From JABAYQ01 sp049890095 (lineage in GTDB: Bacteria > Bacteroidota > Bacteroidia > Flavobacteriales > UBA7312): a stretch of 64,000 bases of DNA. The notes beneath the pieces were generated by a model. It was given only the letters and a program-made list of their open reading frames with translations. It was not told where the DNA came from and ran no database searches. Positions 33,401 to 41,305 of the stretch are shown one piece after another (positions within the stretch are counted from its first letter, which is position 1; every line of letters begins with the position of its first letter). Both the position numbers and the translations under genes were made by a program. The stretch lies in contig JBMHCD010000005.1 in assembly GCA_049890095.1 (NCBI GenBank), positions 1-64,000 of the forward strand. Direction: 5' to 3'.

Positions 33401-35190
33401 ATACTGTAACTGATCAAAATGCAGGACAGTATACTGCTTATGTACAAGATGATAACTTATGTCTGGATTCATTAGTTTTAGATATTCCATTAGAACCAAC
33501 ATTTTCTTCAAATATTTATTCCGATTCTTTAAATTGTTTTAATGATAATTCTGGACAGGCCCATGTTTCGGTTAGTGGTGGATTCTCTCCTTATATCTAT
33601 TCTTGGAATTTTTCCGGAACAACAGAAACTTCCGTAAGTGGTTTAGATTCTGATATCAAAGGTGGTTTGAATTCAGGAATTGTGAGCGTAGTAGTAGAAG
33701 ATGTCAACGGATGTGTTGTTACTAATCAAACGGAACTATTGGAACCAACTCAACTTTTTTATTCTGTATTTAAAGATAATGATCAAAGCTGTTCAGGCGA
33801 CGTTAGCTCTTGTGATGGTAAAATCTCCATAAGTGCATTTGGTGGGTTACCTCCATACACTTTTAAATGGTATGATTTGCAGGACAACATTATTGGTATT
33901 AATACTACAAATGACTCTTTAGTGGTAATTGATAATTTGTGTGCGGGTACATACAAATTTGAAGTAACTGATCAGAATAATTGTTTAGCTACAATTAATG
34001 GAAATCTATCACCTACAATAGAAATTATTTCAGGATATGAAGTTTCGTCTGAGATTGATTTAAATTCATTTCAAAATAATATTGTTTGTAATGGTGATAC
34101 ATCTGCCTATGCAGAAGTTTATAACTCAAACCCTTCTTTTTCTTACCTCTGGAAAGTTAATGGAGAACAATACTCAAGTGGGTTAAATGCCACTTTGCCT
34201 GCTGGAAATATCACTTTAGAAGCTTCTTATCAATCTTGTTCTACTGTTTCTTCACCGTTAATTATCGATCAACCTTCATCAACTATAATAAATTCAGATA
34301 TTACTCATGCTAGTTGCTATGGATCTTTTGATGGTTCTATTGAGGTAGAAGCTCTAGATGCACAGCAACTTACATATAGTTGGTCAAATGGAGGAACTAC
34401 ACCTTCTGTTAATCAGTTAAGTGCAGGGAATTACACTCTGACTATTACAAATCAGTTTGATTGTCAAACAATTTTTGATTTTTCGGTAAATGAGCCAAGT
34501 CAAATAATTGTAAGTGAATCCGTAACTGATGTAAGTTGTAATGGAGAAGAAGATGGTACGGCCTTTTTAGATTTGTCAGGTGGTATTGAACCTATTTTTG
34601 TGGATTGGCAAGGTTTAGATCCGTTAAATTTACCTGCAGGAAATCACAATGTAGTTTTTACAGATGCAAATAATTGTTCACAGTCTTATTTAGTAACGAT
34701 AAATCAACCTGCTCCTCTTGTTGCAACTTTTGATGTAAATTCTATTCCATTTATTGCTTCAGCAAGTGGAGGAACAACCCCTTATACTTACCAATGGTTG
34801 TATTTTGGAAGTTTAGTGGGTAACAGTTCTTCATACATACCGAATCAAGACGGTAATTATACTTTGGTTGTTACTGACAATTTAGATTGTGAAGCAAGAA
34901 TTATTTCTTCATACGAACAAGAATCAGTTAATATTAGTGAAAATGATCTGTCATCCATATTAGTATATCCAAATCCATTTATATCTCATATGACAATTGT
35001 TTCTGATAAAAAGGATATAATTGATATTAAACTGATAGATTCTAGAGGAAGAACGATTCATGAAGCAGAATTTTCAGAAAAATATGTTTTAAAAAGAAAC
35101 GGCATTTCAGAAGGTGTGTACACCTTATTTTTGACAAGTTCAACCGAAAAAATTGTGAAGAAAATAATCGTCCCAATCGCTGAATACTAA
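30427..35190 (+). CDS. Giant secreted SprB-repeat protein with type A T9SS sorting domain
   Basis: 1587 residues. Signal peptide 1-20 (ends ASAQ). The head (about 20-235) is a nidogen-like or lectin-like globular domain: IGFDFNFYGNVYNQCVLSAN, then NAIMSPWHDIDPG, RVFYVVWCNIPMF and VQGLVNEN. Next come Ig-like linkers (about 235-470) and about 13 SprB-type repeats (residues 477-1488), framed by Cys as in its neighbour (CFGSEDG, CYGGFDG, CNGEEDG ... TDSNDC, TDNLDC). The C-terminus (about 1505-1587) is the short type A sorting domain: ILVYPNPF, then VDIKLIDSRG-like strand, EGVYTLFL and a Lys-rich end. That tail is usually cut off by PorU and replaced by A-LPS anchoring. 49 nt after the previous gene with no promoter element seen, so the two are probably co-transcribed. 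Confidence 0.83.
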   Translation: MRFKILLILILFYTYNEASAQFIISNDTAICVGSELTLQAAGANSSPSLVNVDDIHSDIIDIGFDFNFYGNVYNQCVLSANGYITFDFNQAGVFSPWTIGAAIPNPNNVPENAIMSPWHDIDPGVDGNIIFGTYGSAPNRVFYVVWCNIPMFQCNDLLDSQYILLYESSNNIEMHIEEKPICGGWNGGTAVQGLVNENSTLFEIVEDPVLAQPRNFPLQWQANNEGWLFVPNADFTDYEISQIPFLPITTGTITWLDQFGNIISNELTVDVSPQLIGDNYFYISIEDVCSGELIENADSILIQVAPPTNAGLDSTVYLCNIDSLQDLNSFISGDYDNGGDWFSPSDEVVSNILLPSIAQSGTYTYITYGIHPNCNDTSFVEVIIDELQYPGVEGFKLVCSADDPFDMFGQLNDNPDGGGIWYDPNDNLVSNIFDPSNSLVGQYTYLIEGINACPSVSQNLNISYQESFNIDVYTQPVTCPGESDGSIFIIQEEGTVTPVSFSIDNGQEYVNYSTFNNLDFGQYTVLVKDGNGCVTDQVVEIESAEEPIQVVANSTNVLCPGDELGQLFVDTVIGGDISIAYNYSWFSSENDSLVGTTSTLNAPAGGYYLIVSQSNCFGTEYVNIEDYNELTFEVTSNDVSCFGSEDGAINVNISGGGTPPYSFNWLTNGGLNSNSLFNLPAATYSLEITDSNDCITNIDVDINSPSSALSLESVTSNLSCYESPTGSINVDVTGGFAPYYFNWSSGHSSSQVENVFAGEYIVNVTDNGGCFITDTIIVDQNPQIITNLISQDVSCYGGFDGIASVIQTTGGSGNFSYTWSNGFQSQSISNLSFGEYSLVTEDNLGCSIIDTIFINQPNPIKVVLSPSDVLCYGDATGSITAYVDGGTTNLNGFYNYQWLLNNQQIGFNLPLVTNLEASQYPYQLLVTDLNNCSGSAYTFVDEPSELLLDTSEIVSAYCQNVPTGSLSVIANGGFLNSNSTYYFYWNNGVENHTVTDQNAGQYTAYVQDDNLCLDSLVLDIPLEPTFSSNIYSDSLNCFNDNSGQAHVSVSGGFSPYIYSWNFSGTTETSVSGLDSDIKGGLNSGIVSVVVEDVNGCVVTNQTELLEPTQLFYSVFKDNDQSCSGDVSSCDGKISISAFGGLPPYTFKWYDLQDNIIGINTTNDSLVVIDNLCAGTYKFEVTDQNNCLATINGNLSPTIEIISGYEVSSEIDLNSFQNNIVCNGDTSAYAEVYNSNPSFSYLWKVNGEQYSSGLNATLPAGNITLEASYQSCSTVSSPLIIDQPSSTIINSDITHASCYGSFDGSIEVEALDAQQLTYSWSNGGTTPSVNQLSAGNYTLTITNQFDCQTIFDFSVNEPSQIIVSESVTDVSCNGEEDGTAFLDLSGGIEPIFVDWQGLDPLNLPAGNHNVVFTDANNCSQSYLVTINQPAPLVATFDVNSIPFIASASGGTTPYTYQWLYFGSLVGNSSSYIPNQDGNYTLVVTDNLDCEARIISSYEQESVNISENDLSSILVYPNPFISHMTIVSDKKDIIDIKLIDSRGRTIHEAEFSEKYVLKRNGISEGVYTLFLTSSTEKIVKKIIVPIAEY
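31855..34890 (+). repeat. About 13 SprB-type protein repeats (1587-aa protein)
   Basis: Repeats of about 65-100 codons, opening with Cys-x-Gly-x-x-x-Gly and ending Asp-x-x-x-Cys. Six of them (the sixth to eleventh, about 33000-34500) align in order with the third to eighth of the neighbouring 1476-aa protein, including one odd repeat that lacks the Gly-Gly-Thr motif and has LPAG(D/N)I instead. The last unit keeps GGTTPYTYQW but has lost its opening Cys. Confidence 0.72.
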
Positions 35191-35230
35191 ACTTTTTTAT
35201 GTTTTTATTCAAAAAAACTACAAAATACTA

Positions 35231-35260
35231 TTTGATAGTAAATAAAATTGTTTAGTTTTG
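35231..35260 (+). promoter_or_regulatory. rpsL: Main promoter of the ribosomal protein cluster
   Basis: TTTG (35231-35234), an 18-nt spacer and TAGTTTTG (35253-35260) match the Bacteroidota housekeeping consensus. They lie 45 nt before the rpsL ATG. No other TAnnTTTG with a -33 element was noticed within the 17.6 kb that follow. CCCC-aaaata-GGG in the leader (about 35264-35276) could form a small stem. Confidence 0.65.
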
Positions 35261-35305
35261 CGACCCCAAAATAGGGAAGAACAATTTTAGAAAAACAGAA
35301 ATAGT

Positions 35306-35680
35306 ATGCCAACTATTCAACAATTAGTAAGAAAAGGAAGGACTAAAATTACAAAAAAGTCCAAGTCAATTGCACTAGCAAGTTGTCCTCAACGTAGAGG
35401 TGTTTGTACAAGAGTTTACACAACAACACCAAAGAAACCAAACTCAGCGATGAGAAAAGTTGCCAGAGTTAGATTAACGAACGGTAACGAAGTAAATGCT
35501 TACATAGGAGGTGAAGGTCATAATTTACAAGAACACTCCATAGTATTAGTTCGTGGTGGTAGGGTGAAAGATTTGCCAGGTGTAAGATATCATATTGTTA
35601 GAGGAGCACTTGATACCGCGGGTGTTGATGGTCGAACTCAGAGAAGATCGAAATATGGTGCCAAAAAACCAAAAAATTAA
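35306..35680 (+). CDS. rpsL: 30S ribosomal protein S12
   Basis: uS12, 124 residues. It lines the decoding centre of the small subunit. The conserved loops TTTPKKPNSAMRK (about 40-51) and VKDLPGVRYH are intact, with Lys kept at both positions where streptomycin-resistance changes occur in E. coli. First gene of the str-S10-spc-alpha run. The start has an A-rich context and no Shine-Dalgarno sequence. Confidence 0.98.
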   Translation: MPTIQQLVRKGRTKITKKSKSIALASCPQRRGVCTRVYTTTPKKPNSAMRKVARVRLTNGNEVNAYIGGEGHNLQEHSIVLVRGGRVKDLPGVRYHIVRGALDTAGVDGRTQRRSKYGAKKPKN

Positions 35681-35695
35681 TTTTAGCGTAATAAA

Positions 35696-36166
35696 ATGAG
35701 AAAAAGTCCAGCTAAAAAAAGAAGATTGTTGCCAGATCCAAAGTTTAATGAAACAATGGTAACACAGTTTGTAAATAATATGATGCAAGATGGTAAGAAG
35801 TCTGTTGCATTCCGTATTTTTTATGATGCAATTGAAGTGGTATCATCACGAGTTGAAGATGCTGAAGCAATTGACGTATGGAAAAAAGCAGTTGAAAACG
35901 TTACTCCAGCAGTAGAAGTAAGAAGTAGAAGAATTGGAGGTGCTACTTTTCAAATACCACAACCTATCAGAGACTCAAGAAAATTATCCATGGCAATGAA
36001 ATGGATGATAGGTTTTGCAAGAAAAAGAAATGATAAAAGTATGAGCCATAAGCTAGCAGCAGAAATTGTTGCTGCGTATAAAGAAGAAGGTGCTGCTTAC
36101 AAAAAGAAGATGGATACTCATAGAATGGCTGAGGCTAATAAAGCTTTTTCACACTTTAGATTTTAA
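35696..36166 (+). CDS. rpsG: 30S ribosomal protein S7
   Basis: uS7, 156 residues, organises the head of the 30S subunit and the E site. Starts MRKSPAKKR; GGATFQIPQPIRDSRK and the C-terminal HRMAEANKAFSHFRF are typical. 15 nt after rpsL, 5 nt before fusA. Confidence 0.98.
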   Translation: MRKSPAKKRRLLPDPKFNETMVTQFVNNMMQDGKKSVAFRIFYDAIEVVSSRVEDAEAIDVWKKAVENVTPAVEVRSRRIGGATFQIPQPIRDSRKLSMAMKWMIGFARKRNDKSMSHKLAAEIVAAYKEEGAAYKKKMDTHRMAEANKAFSHFRF

Positions 36167-36171
36167 TTAAG

Positions 36172-38277
36172 ATGGCAAAAAGAGATTTAAAATTTACAAG
36201 AAACATAGGTATCGCTGCTCACATTGATGCAGGTAAAACAACTACAACCGAAAGAATATTGTATTACGGTGGTGTAAGTCACAAAATTGGTGAGGTGCAT
36301 GATGGTGCTGCAACTATGGACTGGATGGAGCAAGAGCAGGAAAGGGGTATTACAATTACTTCTGCTGCTACTACACTGAATTGGAATTATAGAGATCAAG
36401 ATTATCACGTAAATATTATTGATACACCTGGTCACGTTGATTTTACTGTAGAAGTAAATAGATCTCTAAGAGTTTTAGATGGTTTAGTTTTCTTGTTTAG
36501 TGCAGTGGATGGTGTAGAGCCTCAATCTGAAACTAACTGGAGACTAGCTGATAATTATAAAGTACCAAGAATTGGATTTGTTAACAAAATGGATCGTCAG
36601 GGTGCTGACTTCTTAGCTGTTTGTAAGCAAGTTAAAGATATGTTAGGTAGTCATTCTTTACCTCTTCAAATTCCAATCGGGGCTGAGGATGAGTTTAAAG
36701 GAGTTGTTGATTTAATAAACTTCAAAGGTATTGTTTGGAATGAGGACGATATGGGTATGACTTTTGAAGAAATTGAAATTCCTGAAAACATTATAGACGA
36801 AGCTAGAGAATACAGAGGATTGTTATTAGAGGCTGTTGCTGAATTTGACGATACTTTATTAGAAAAATATTTTGAAGACGAAAACTCGTTAACAGAAAGA
36901 GAAATTCTAGATGCATTAAGACAAGCTACCATTGCAGGAAAAGTAATTCCTATGATGTGTGGTTCTGCCTTTAAAAATAAGGGTGTACAAGCTATGTTAG
37001 ACATGGTAATGGAGATTTTACCATCTCCTGTTGATACGGATGCAATTGAAGGCACTAACCCAAAAACAGAAGCATTGGAAAGTAGAAAGCCATCTGTTGA
37101 TGAGCCTTTTGCTAGTTTAGCATTTAAAATTGCAACTGACCCATATGTTGGTAGATTGTGTTTTACAAGAGCGTATTCAGGGATTTTATCTTCTGGTTCC
37201 TATGTTCACAATTCAAGAACTGGAAAAAAAGAAAGAATTTCTAGAATATTTCAAATGCATGCTAATAAGCAAAACCAAATTGATGCTCTACAGGCTGGAG
37301 ATATTGCTGCATTAGCAGGTTTTAAAGACATTAGAACTGGAGATACTTTATGTGCAGAAAATGCACCGATAGTATTGGAGTCTATGGATTTTCCAGATCC
37401 TGTTATTGGTATTGCAATAGAGCCTAAGACTCAAAAAGATATGGATAAGTTAGGTGTAGCCTTAGGTAAGTTAGCTGAGGAAGATCCTACATTTACCGTT
37501 CGAACAGATGAAGATTCTGGACAAACGATTATTTCTGGTATGGGGGAACTTCATTTAGATATTATTATCGATCGTTTGAAAAGAGAGTTTGGTGTTGAAT
37601 GTAATCAAGGTGCACCTAGAGTATCATACAAAGAAACAATTACAACTTCAGTAACTTCTAGAGAAACATATAAGAAACAGTCTGGTGGTAGAGGTAAATT
37701 TGCTGATATGCAATTTGAAATTTCACCTGTAGATGAAGATTTTGAAGATGATGGGTTACAGTTTGTTGATCAAATTAAAGGTGGTGCAATTCCAAAAGAA
37801 TTCATCCCATCAATCAAGAAAGGATTTGAACAAGCTATGCAAAACGGTGTTTTAGCTGGCTACGGAGTTGATTCCTTAAAAGTGAGATTATTTGATGGTT
37901 CATTCCATGATGTCGATTCGGATCAATTATCTTTTGAGATATGTGCTAAGTTAGCATTCAAAAATTCTTGTAAGCAAGCTAGTCCTGTACTTTTAGAACC
38001 AATTATGAAGGTTGAGGTAGTTACTCCAGAGCAAAACATGGGTGATGTTGTTGCTGACCTTAATAGAAGAAGAGGTATAATGCAAGGTATGGATTCTAGA
38101 AATGGTGCAGAAGTTGTTAAGGCTCATGTTCCACTTTCTGAAATGTTTGGATATGTTACTGCATTAAGAACAATTACTTCTGGTAGAGCTACTTCTACTA
38201 TGGAATTTGAAAAATATGCAGAGTGTCCTTCTAATATTGCAGAAGCTGTAATTGCAGAGGCTAACGGAGTGAAATAA
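36172..38277 (+). CDS. fusA: Elongation factor G
   Basis: Ribosomal translocase GTPase, 701 residues. G1 AHIDAGKTTTTERIL near the N-terminus, G2 ERGITITSAATT, G3 DTPGHVDF and G4 NKMDRQGAD are complete, followed by the G' insert and domains II-V (GELHLDIIIDRLKREF is domain III; GYVTALRTITSGRAT is domain V). It stands between rpsG and rpsJ. The tuf gene that often follows fusA is absent here. Confidence 0.98.
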   Translation: MAKRDLKFTRNIGIAAHIDAGKTTTTERILYYGGVSHKIGEVHDGAATMDWMEQEQERGITITSAATTLNWNYRDQDYHVNIIDTPGHVDFTVEVNRSLRVLDGLVFLFSAVDGVEPQSETNWRLADNYKVPRIGFVNKMDRQGADFLAVCKQVKDMLGSHSLPLQIPIGAEDEFKGVVDLINFKGIVWNEDDMGMTFEEIEIPENIIDEAREYRGLLLEAVAEFDDTLLEKYFEDENSLTEREILDALRQATIAGKVIPMMCGSAFKNKGVQAMLDMVMEILPSPVDTDAIEGTNPKTEALESRKPSVDEPFASLAFKIATDPYVGRLCFTRAYSGILSSGSYVHNSRTGKKERISRIFQMHANKQNQIDALQAGDIAALAGFKDIRTGDTLCAENAPIVLESMDFPDPVIGIAIEPKTQKDMDKLGVALGKLAEEDPTFTVRTDEDSGQTIISGMGELHLDIIIDRLKREFGVECNQGAPRVSYKETITTSVTSRETYKKQSGGRGKFADMQFEISPVDEDFEDDGLQFVDQIKGGAIPKEFIPSIKKGFEQAMQNGVLAGYGVDSLKVRLFDGSFHDVDSDQLSFEICAKLAFKNSCKQASPVLLEPIMKVEVVTPEQNMGDVVADLNRRRGIMQGMDSRNGAEVVKAHVPLSEMFGYVTALRTITSGRATSTMEFEKYAECPSNIAEAVIAEANGVK

Positions 38278-38300
38278 AAAAATATTAATTCATTAGGATA

Positions 38301-38606
38301 ATGAGTCAAAAAATAAGAATAAAATTACAGTCATATGATCACAACTTAGTAGACAAATCTGCTGAGAAGATCGTCAAAACAGTCAAGTCAGCTGGTGCTG
38401 TTGTTAGTGGTCCAATTCCATTACCAACTCATAAAAGAATTTATACTGTATTGAGATCACCTCATGTTAATAAAAAGTCTAGAGAGCAATTTCAGTTGTG
38501 TGCTCATAAGAGATTAATGGATATCTACTCTACTTCATCGAATACTATTGATGCATTGATGAAGCTAGAATTGCCAAGTGGTGTAGATGTTGAAATAAAA
38601 GTTTGA
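38301..38606 (+). CDS. rpsJ: 30S ribosomal protein S10
   Basis: uS10, 101 residues, binds in the 30S head and in other bacteria also acts as NusE in transcription antitermination. RIKLQSYDHNLVD at the start and PLPTHKRIYTVLRSPHVNKKSREQF in the middle (the exposed loop) are diagnostic. AGGA lies 6-9 nt upstream of the ATG, one of few Shine-Dalgarno-like sequences in the cluster. Opens the S10 part of the run directly after fusA. Confidence 0.98.
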   Translation: MSQKIRIKLQSYDHNLVDKSAEKIVKTVKSAGAVVSGPIPLPTHKRIYTVLRSPHVNKKSREQFQLCAHKRLMDIYSTSSNTIDALMKLELPSGVDVEIKV

Positions 38607-38634
38607 TAATTTTTAGTTTAAATAAACAAAAACA

Positions 38635-39252
38635 ATGTCAGGAATAATTGGAAAAAAAATTGGTATGACCAGCGTTTATGATGCAAATGGAAAGAATATT
38701 CCATGCACCGTTATTGAAGCTGGACCATGCGTAATTACTCAGGTGAAAACTACTGAGACGGATGGTTACAATGCCTTACAATTAGGATTTGGAGAACAAA
38801 AAGAGCACAGAATGAACAAGCCCCAAATGGGTCACTTCAAGAAGTCTGGTTCGACTCCAAAGAAAAAATTAGTTGAATTCAAAGGTTTTGAAGGAGAGCA
38901 CCAATTAGGTGAAAGCATTACTGTTGAAATTTTTGAAGAAGGTGAGTTTGTTGATGTTGCTGGTACTTCTAAAGGAAAGGGTTTTCAAGGTGTTGTTAAA
39001 CGTCATAATTTTAGAGGTGTTGGTGATGCGACTCATGGTCAGCACAACAGATTGAGAGCACCAGGTTCTATTGGTGCAGCTTCTTATCCTGCTCGAGTTT
39101 TCAAAGGTATGAGAATGGCCGGTCAGATGGGGAATGAAAGAGTTAAGGTATTAAACTTACAGGTTATGAAAATATTTCCTGAAAAAAACCTATTAGTAGT
39201 TAAAGGAGCAGTTCCTGGAGCTAAAAATTCATATGTAATTGTTGAGAAATAA
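38635..39252 (+). CDS. rplC: 50S ribosomal protein L3
   Basis: uL3, 205 residues, an early assembly protein reaching the peptidyl-transferase centre. GIIGKKIGMTSVYD at the start, GKGFQGVVKRHNF, and the GQMGNERVKVLNL loop are hallmarks. Its stop and the rplD start share one base (TAATG). Confidence 0.98.
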   Translation: MSGIIGKKIGMTSVYDANGKNIPCTVIEAGPCVITQVKTTETDGYNALQLGFGEQKEHRMNKPQMGHFKKSGSTPKKKLVEFKGFEGEHQLGESITVEIFEEGEFVDVAGTSKGKGFQGVVKRHNFRGVGDATHGQHNRLRAPGSIGAASYPARVFKGMRMAGQMGNERVKVLNLQVMKIFPEKNLLVVKGAVPGAKNSYVIVEK

Positions 39253-39878
39253 TGGAATTAGCAGTTTACAAAACAGACGGAAAGAAGTCTACCAAAAAGA
39301 TAAAGCTTAATAAATCTATTTTTGGTGCAGAGCCTAATAATCATGCTATCTACTTAGATGTAAAGCAATATTTAGCTAATCAAAGGCAAGGTACTCACAA
39401 ATCAAAGGAGCGTGGTGAAATTACTGGTAGTACTCGAAAAATTAAAAAACAAAAAGGAACAGGTACAGCTCGTGCTGGTTCTATAAAGAATCCATTATTC
39501 AGAAGTGGAGGTCGTGTTTTTGGTCCTCAGCCTAGAGATTACGGTTTTAAATTAAACAAAAAAGTAAAGCGTCTTGCTAGATTATCAGCCTTATCAATCA
39601 TGGCTAAAAGCAAGAATATTACAGTTTTAGAAGATTTTACTTTTGATTCACCAAAAACTAAAAATTACCTTGATATTTTAAATAATTTGGATTTGAAAGG
39701 AAAGAAAACTTTATTAGTTCTTGATCAGCCAAATCACAATATTTATTTATCTGCAAGAAATGTTCATAAAACGAATGTAACAACTGTTGCAAACTTGAAT
39801 ACTTATCAGATTATGAATGCAGGTAATTTGTTAATGCTTGAAAGTTCAATCAAAGAAGTAGAAAATACATTAAGCTAA
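39252..39878 (+). CDS. rplD: 50S ribosomal protein L4
   Basis: uL4, 208 residues. The long exit-tunnel loop (about 45-100) contains RQGTHKSKERGEITGSTRK and GTGTARAGSIKNPLFRSGG (basic and glycine-rich). Starts one base before the end of rplC. In E. coli L4 represses the S10 operon; whether it does so here cannot be told, since S10 does not open the transcript. Confidence 0.97.
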   Translation: MELAVYKTDGKKSTKKIKLNKSIFGAEPNNHAIYLDVKQYLANQRQGTHKSKERGEITGSTRKIKKQKGTGTARAGSIKNPLFRSGGRVFGPQPRDYGFKLNKKVKRLARLSALSIMAKSKNITVLEDFTFDSPKTKNYLDILNNLDLKGKKTLLVLDQPNHNIYLSARNVHKTNVTTVANLNTYQIMNAGNLLMLESSIKEVENTLS

Positions 39879-39883
39879 AGACG

Positions 39884-40174
39884 ATGAGTATTTTAATTAA
39901 ACCAATTATCACTGAAAAAATGACAGCTGCAAGCGAGGAATTTAATCGTTATGGTTTTGTAGTAGATCGTAATGCAAACAAAATTCAGATTAAAGCTGCA
40001 GTCGAAGAGGCTTATGGAGTAAGCGTTGACTCAGTAAGAACCATGAACTATGCTGGTAAAACTAAAAGTCGTTTTACAAGAGCTGGCGTTATAAGTGGAA
40101 GAACCAATCATTTTAAAAAAGCAATTGTTCAACTTTCTGAAGGAGATACAATTGATTTTTATAGTAATATCTAA
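39884..40174 (+). CDS. rplW: 50S ribosomal protein L23
   Basis: uL23, 96 residues, at the tunnel exit where trigger factor and SRP dock. ILIKPIITEKMT at the start and VDRNANKIQIKAAVEEAYGV are typical. 5 nt after rplD. Confidence 0.97.
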   Translation: MSILIKPIITEKMTAASEEFNRYGFVVDRNANKIQIKAAVEEAYGVSVDSVRTMNYAGKTKSRFTRAGVISGRTNHFKKAIVQLSEGDTIDFYSNI

Positions 40175-40181
40175 ATAAAAG

Positions 40182-41009
40182 ATGGGAGTTAGAAAATTAA
40201 AACCAACAACGCCTGGTCAAAGATTCATGGTCAAAAATGATTTTGAAGCTTTAACTACAGGTAATAATCCAGAAAAATCTTTAATTCAAAAGAAATCTAA
40301 GTCTGGAGGTAGAAACAACACTGGTAAGATGACTATGCGTCATACAGGTGGTGGTCATAAAAGAAGATATAGAGTAATCGACTTTAAACGTGATAAATTT
40401 GGTATTCCTGCTACAGTTAAAACTATTGAGTATGATCCAAATAGAACTGCATTTATTGCTTTATTAAATTATGCAGATGGTGAAAAGCGCTACATCATTG
40501 CACCAAACGGTTTAAAAGAAGGACAAACAGTTGTTTCAGGTAAAGATGCTGCTCCTGAAGTAGGTAATTCCTTGTTCTTGTCTGATATACCTCTAGGGGC
40601 AACAATTCATAATATTGAATTAAATCCAGGTCAAGGAGGAGTTTTAGTGAGAAGTGCTGGTGCATATGCTCAGTTAATGGCTAAAGATGGTAAGTATGCT
40701 ATTATAAAATTAGCTTCTGGTGAGGTTAGAATGATATTACAAACATGTTTAGCATCAATTGGTACGGTTTCTAATTTTGAACACAGTTTACAAAATTCTG
40801 GTAAAGCCGGTCGTAGCAGATGGTTAGGTAGAAGACCAAGAACTCGTCCAGTAGCAATGAATCCAGTTGATCATCCAATGGGTGGTGGTGAAGGTAGAGC
40901 TTCTGGAGGTCATCCAAGATCACGAAATGGAATTCCTGCAAAAGGATACAAAACTCGTGCTAAAAAGAATAAGTCAAATATTTACATTGTCGAAAGACGT
41001 AAGAAATAA
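40182..41009 (+). CDS. rplB: 50S ribosomal protein L2
   Basis: uL2, 275 residues, needed for subunit joining and peptidyl transfer. The conserved C-terminal block NPVDHPMGGGEGR holds the His implicated in function; GGGHKRRYRVIDFKR and NKSNIYIVERRKK are also standard. No Shine-Dalgarno sequence before the ATG. Confidence 0.98.
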   Translation: MGVRKLKPTTPGQRFMVKNDFEALTTGNNPEKSLIQKKSKSGGRNNTGKMTMRHTGGGHKRRYRVIDFKRDKFGIPATVKTIEYDPNRTAFIALLNYADGEKRYIIAPNGLKEGQTVVSGKDAAPEVGNSLFLSDIPLGATIHNIELNPGQGGVLVRSAGAYAQLMAKDGKYAIIKLASGEVRMILQTCLASIGTVSNFEHSLQNSGKAGRSRWLGRRPRTRPVAMNPVDHPMGGGEGRASGGHPRSRNGIPAKGYKTRAKKNKSNIYIVERRKK

Positions 41010-41017
41010 TTAAGGAT

Positions 41018-41284
41018 ATGTCTAGATCGTTAAAAAAAGGACCATATATTCATTACAAATTACAAAAGAAAGTTGAAGCTAATATTGCTTCAGGTAAGAA
41101 TAATGTTATCAAAACTTGGTCAAGAGCTTCAATGATTTCGCCAGAATTTGTAGGACAAACAATTGCTGTTCATAACGGAAGGCAATTTATTCCTGTATTC
41201 GTTACTGAAAACATGGTTGGTCATAAGTTAGGTGAGTTTTCTCCAACAAGAACCTTTAGAGGACACGGTGGTAACAAAAAGTAA
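41018..41284 (+). CDS. rpsS: 30S ribosomal protein S19
   Basis: uS19, 88 residues, in the 30S head with S13. SRSLKKGPYIH at the start and HKLGEFSPTRTFRGH near the end are diagnostic. Confidence 0.98.
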   Translation: MSRSLKKGPYIHYKLQKKVEANIASGKNNVIKTWSRASMISPEFVGQTIAVHNGRQFIPVFVTENMVGHKLGEFSPTRTFRGHGGNKK

Positions 41285-41305
41285 TAGATAAATAGTATTA
41301 TCAAA

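Noticed and set aside
24798..35190. Calling one of the large repeat proteins SprB itself
   Set aside because: Known gliding SprB is far larger and lies near its own partner genes. Here only the repeat type is shared, so no symbol is given.
36666..37055. Minus-strand 129-aa ORF inside fusA
   Set aside because: Ser-rich antisense shadow of a highly conserved gene.
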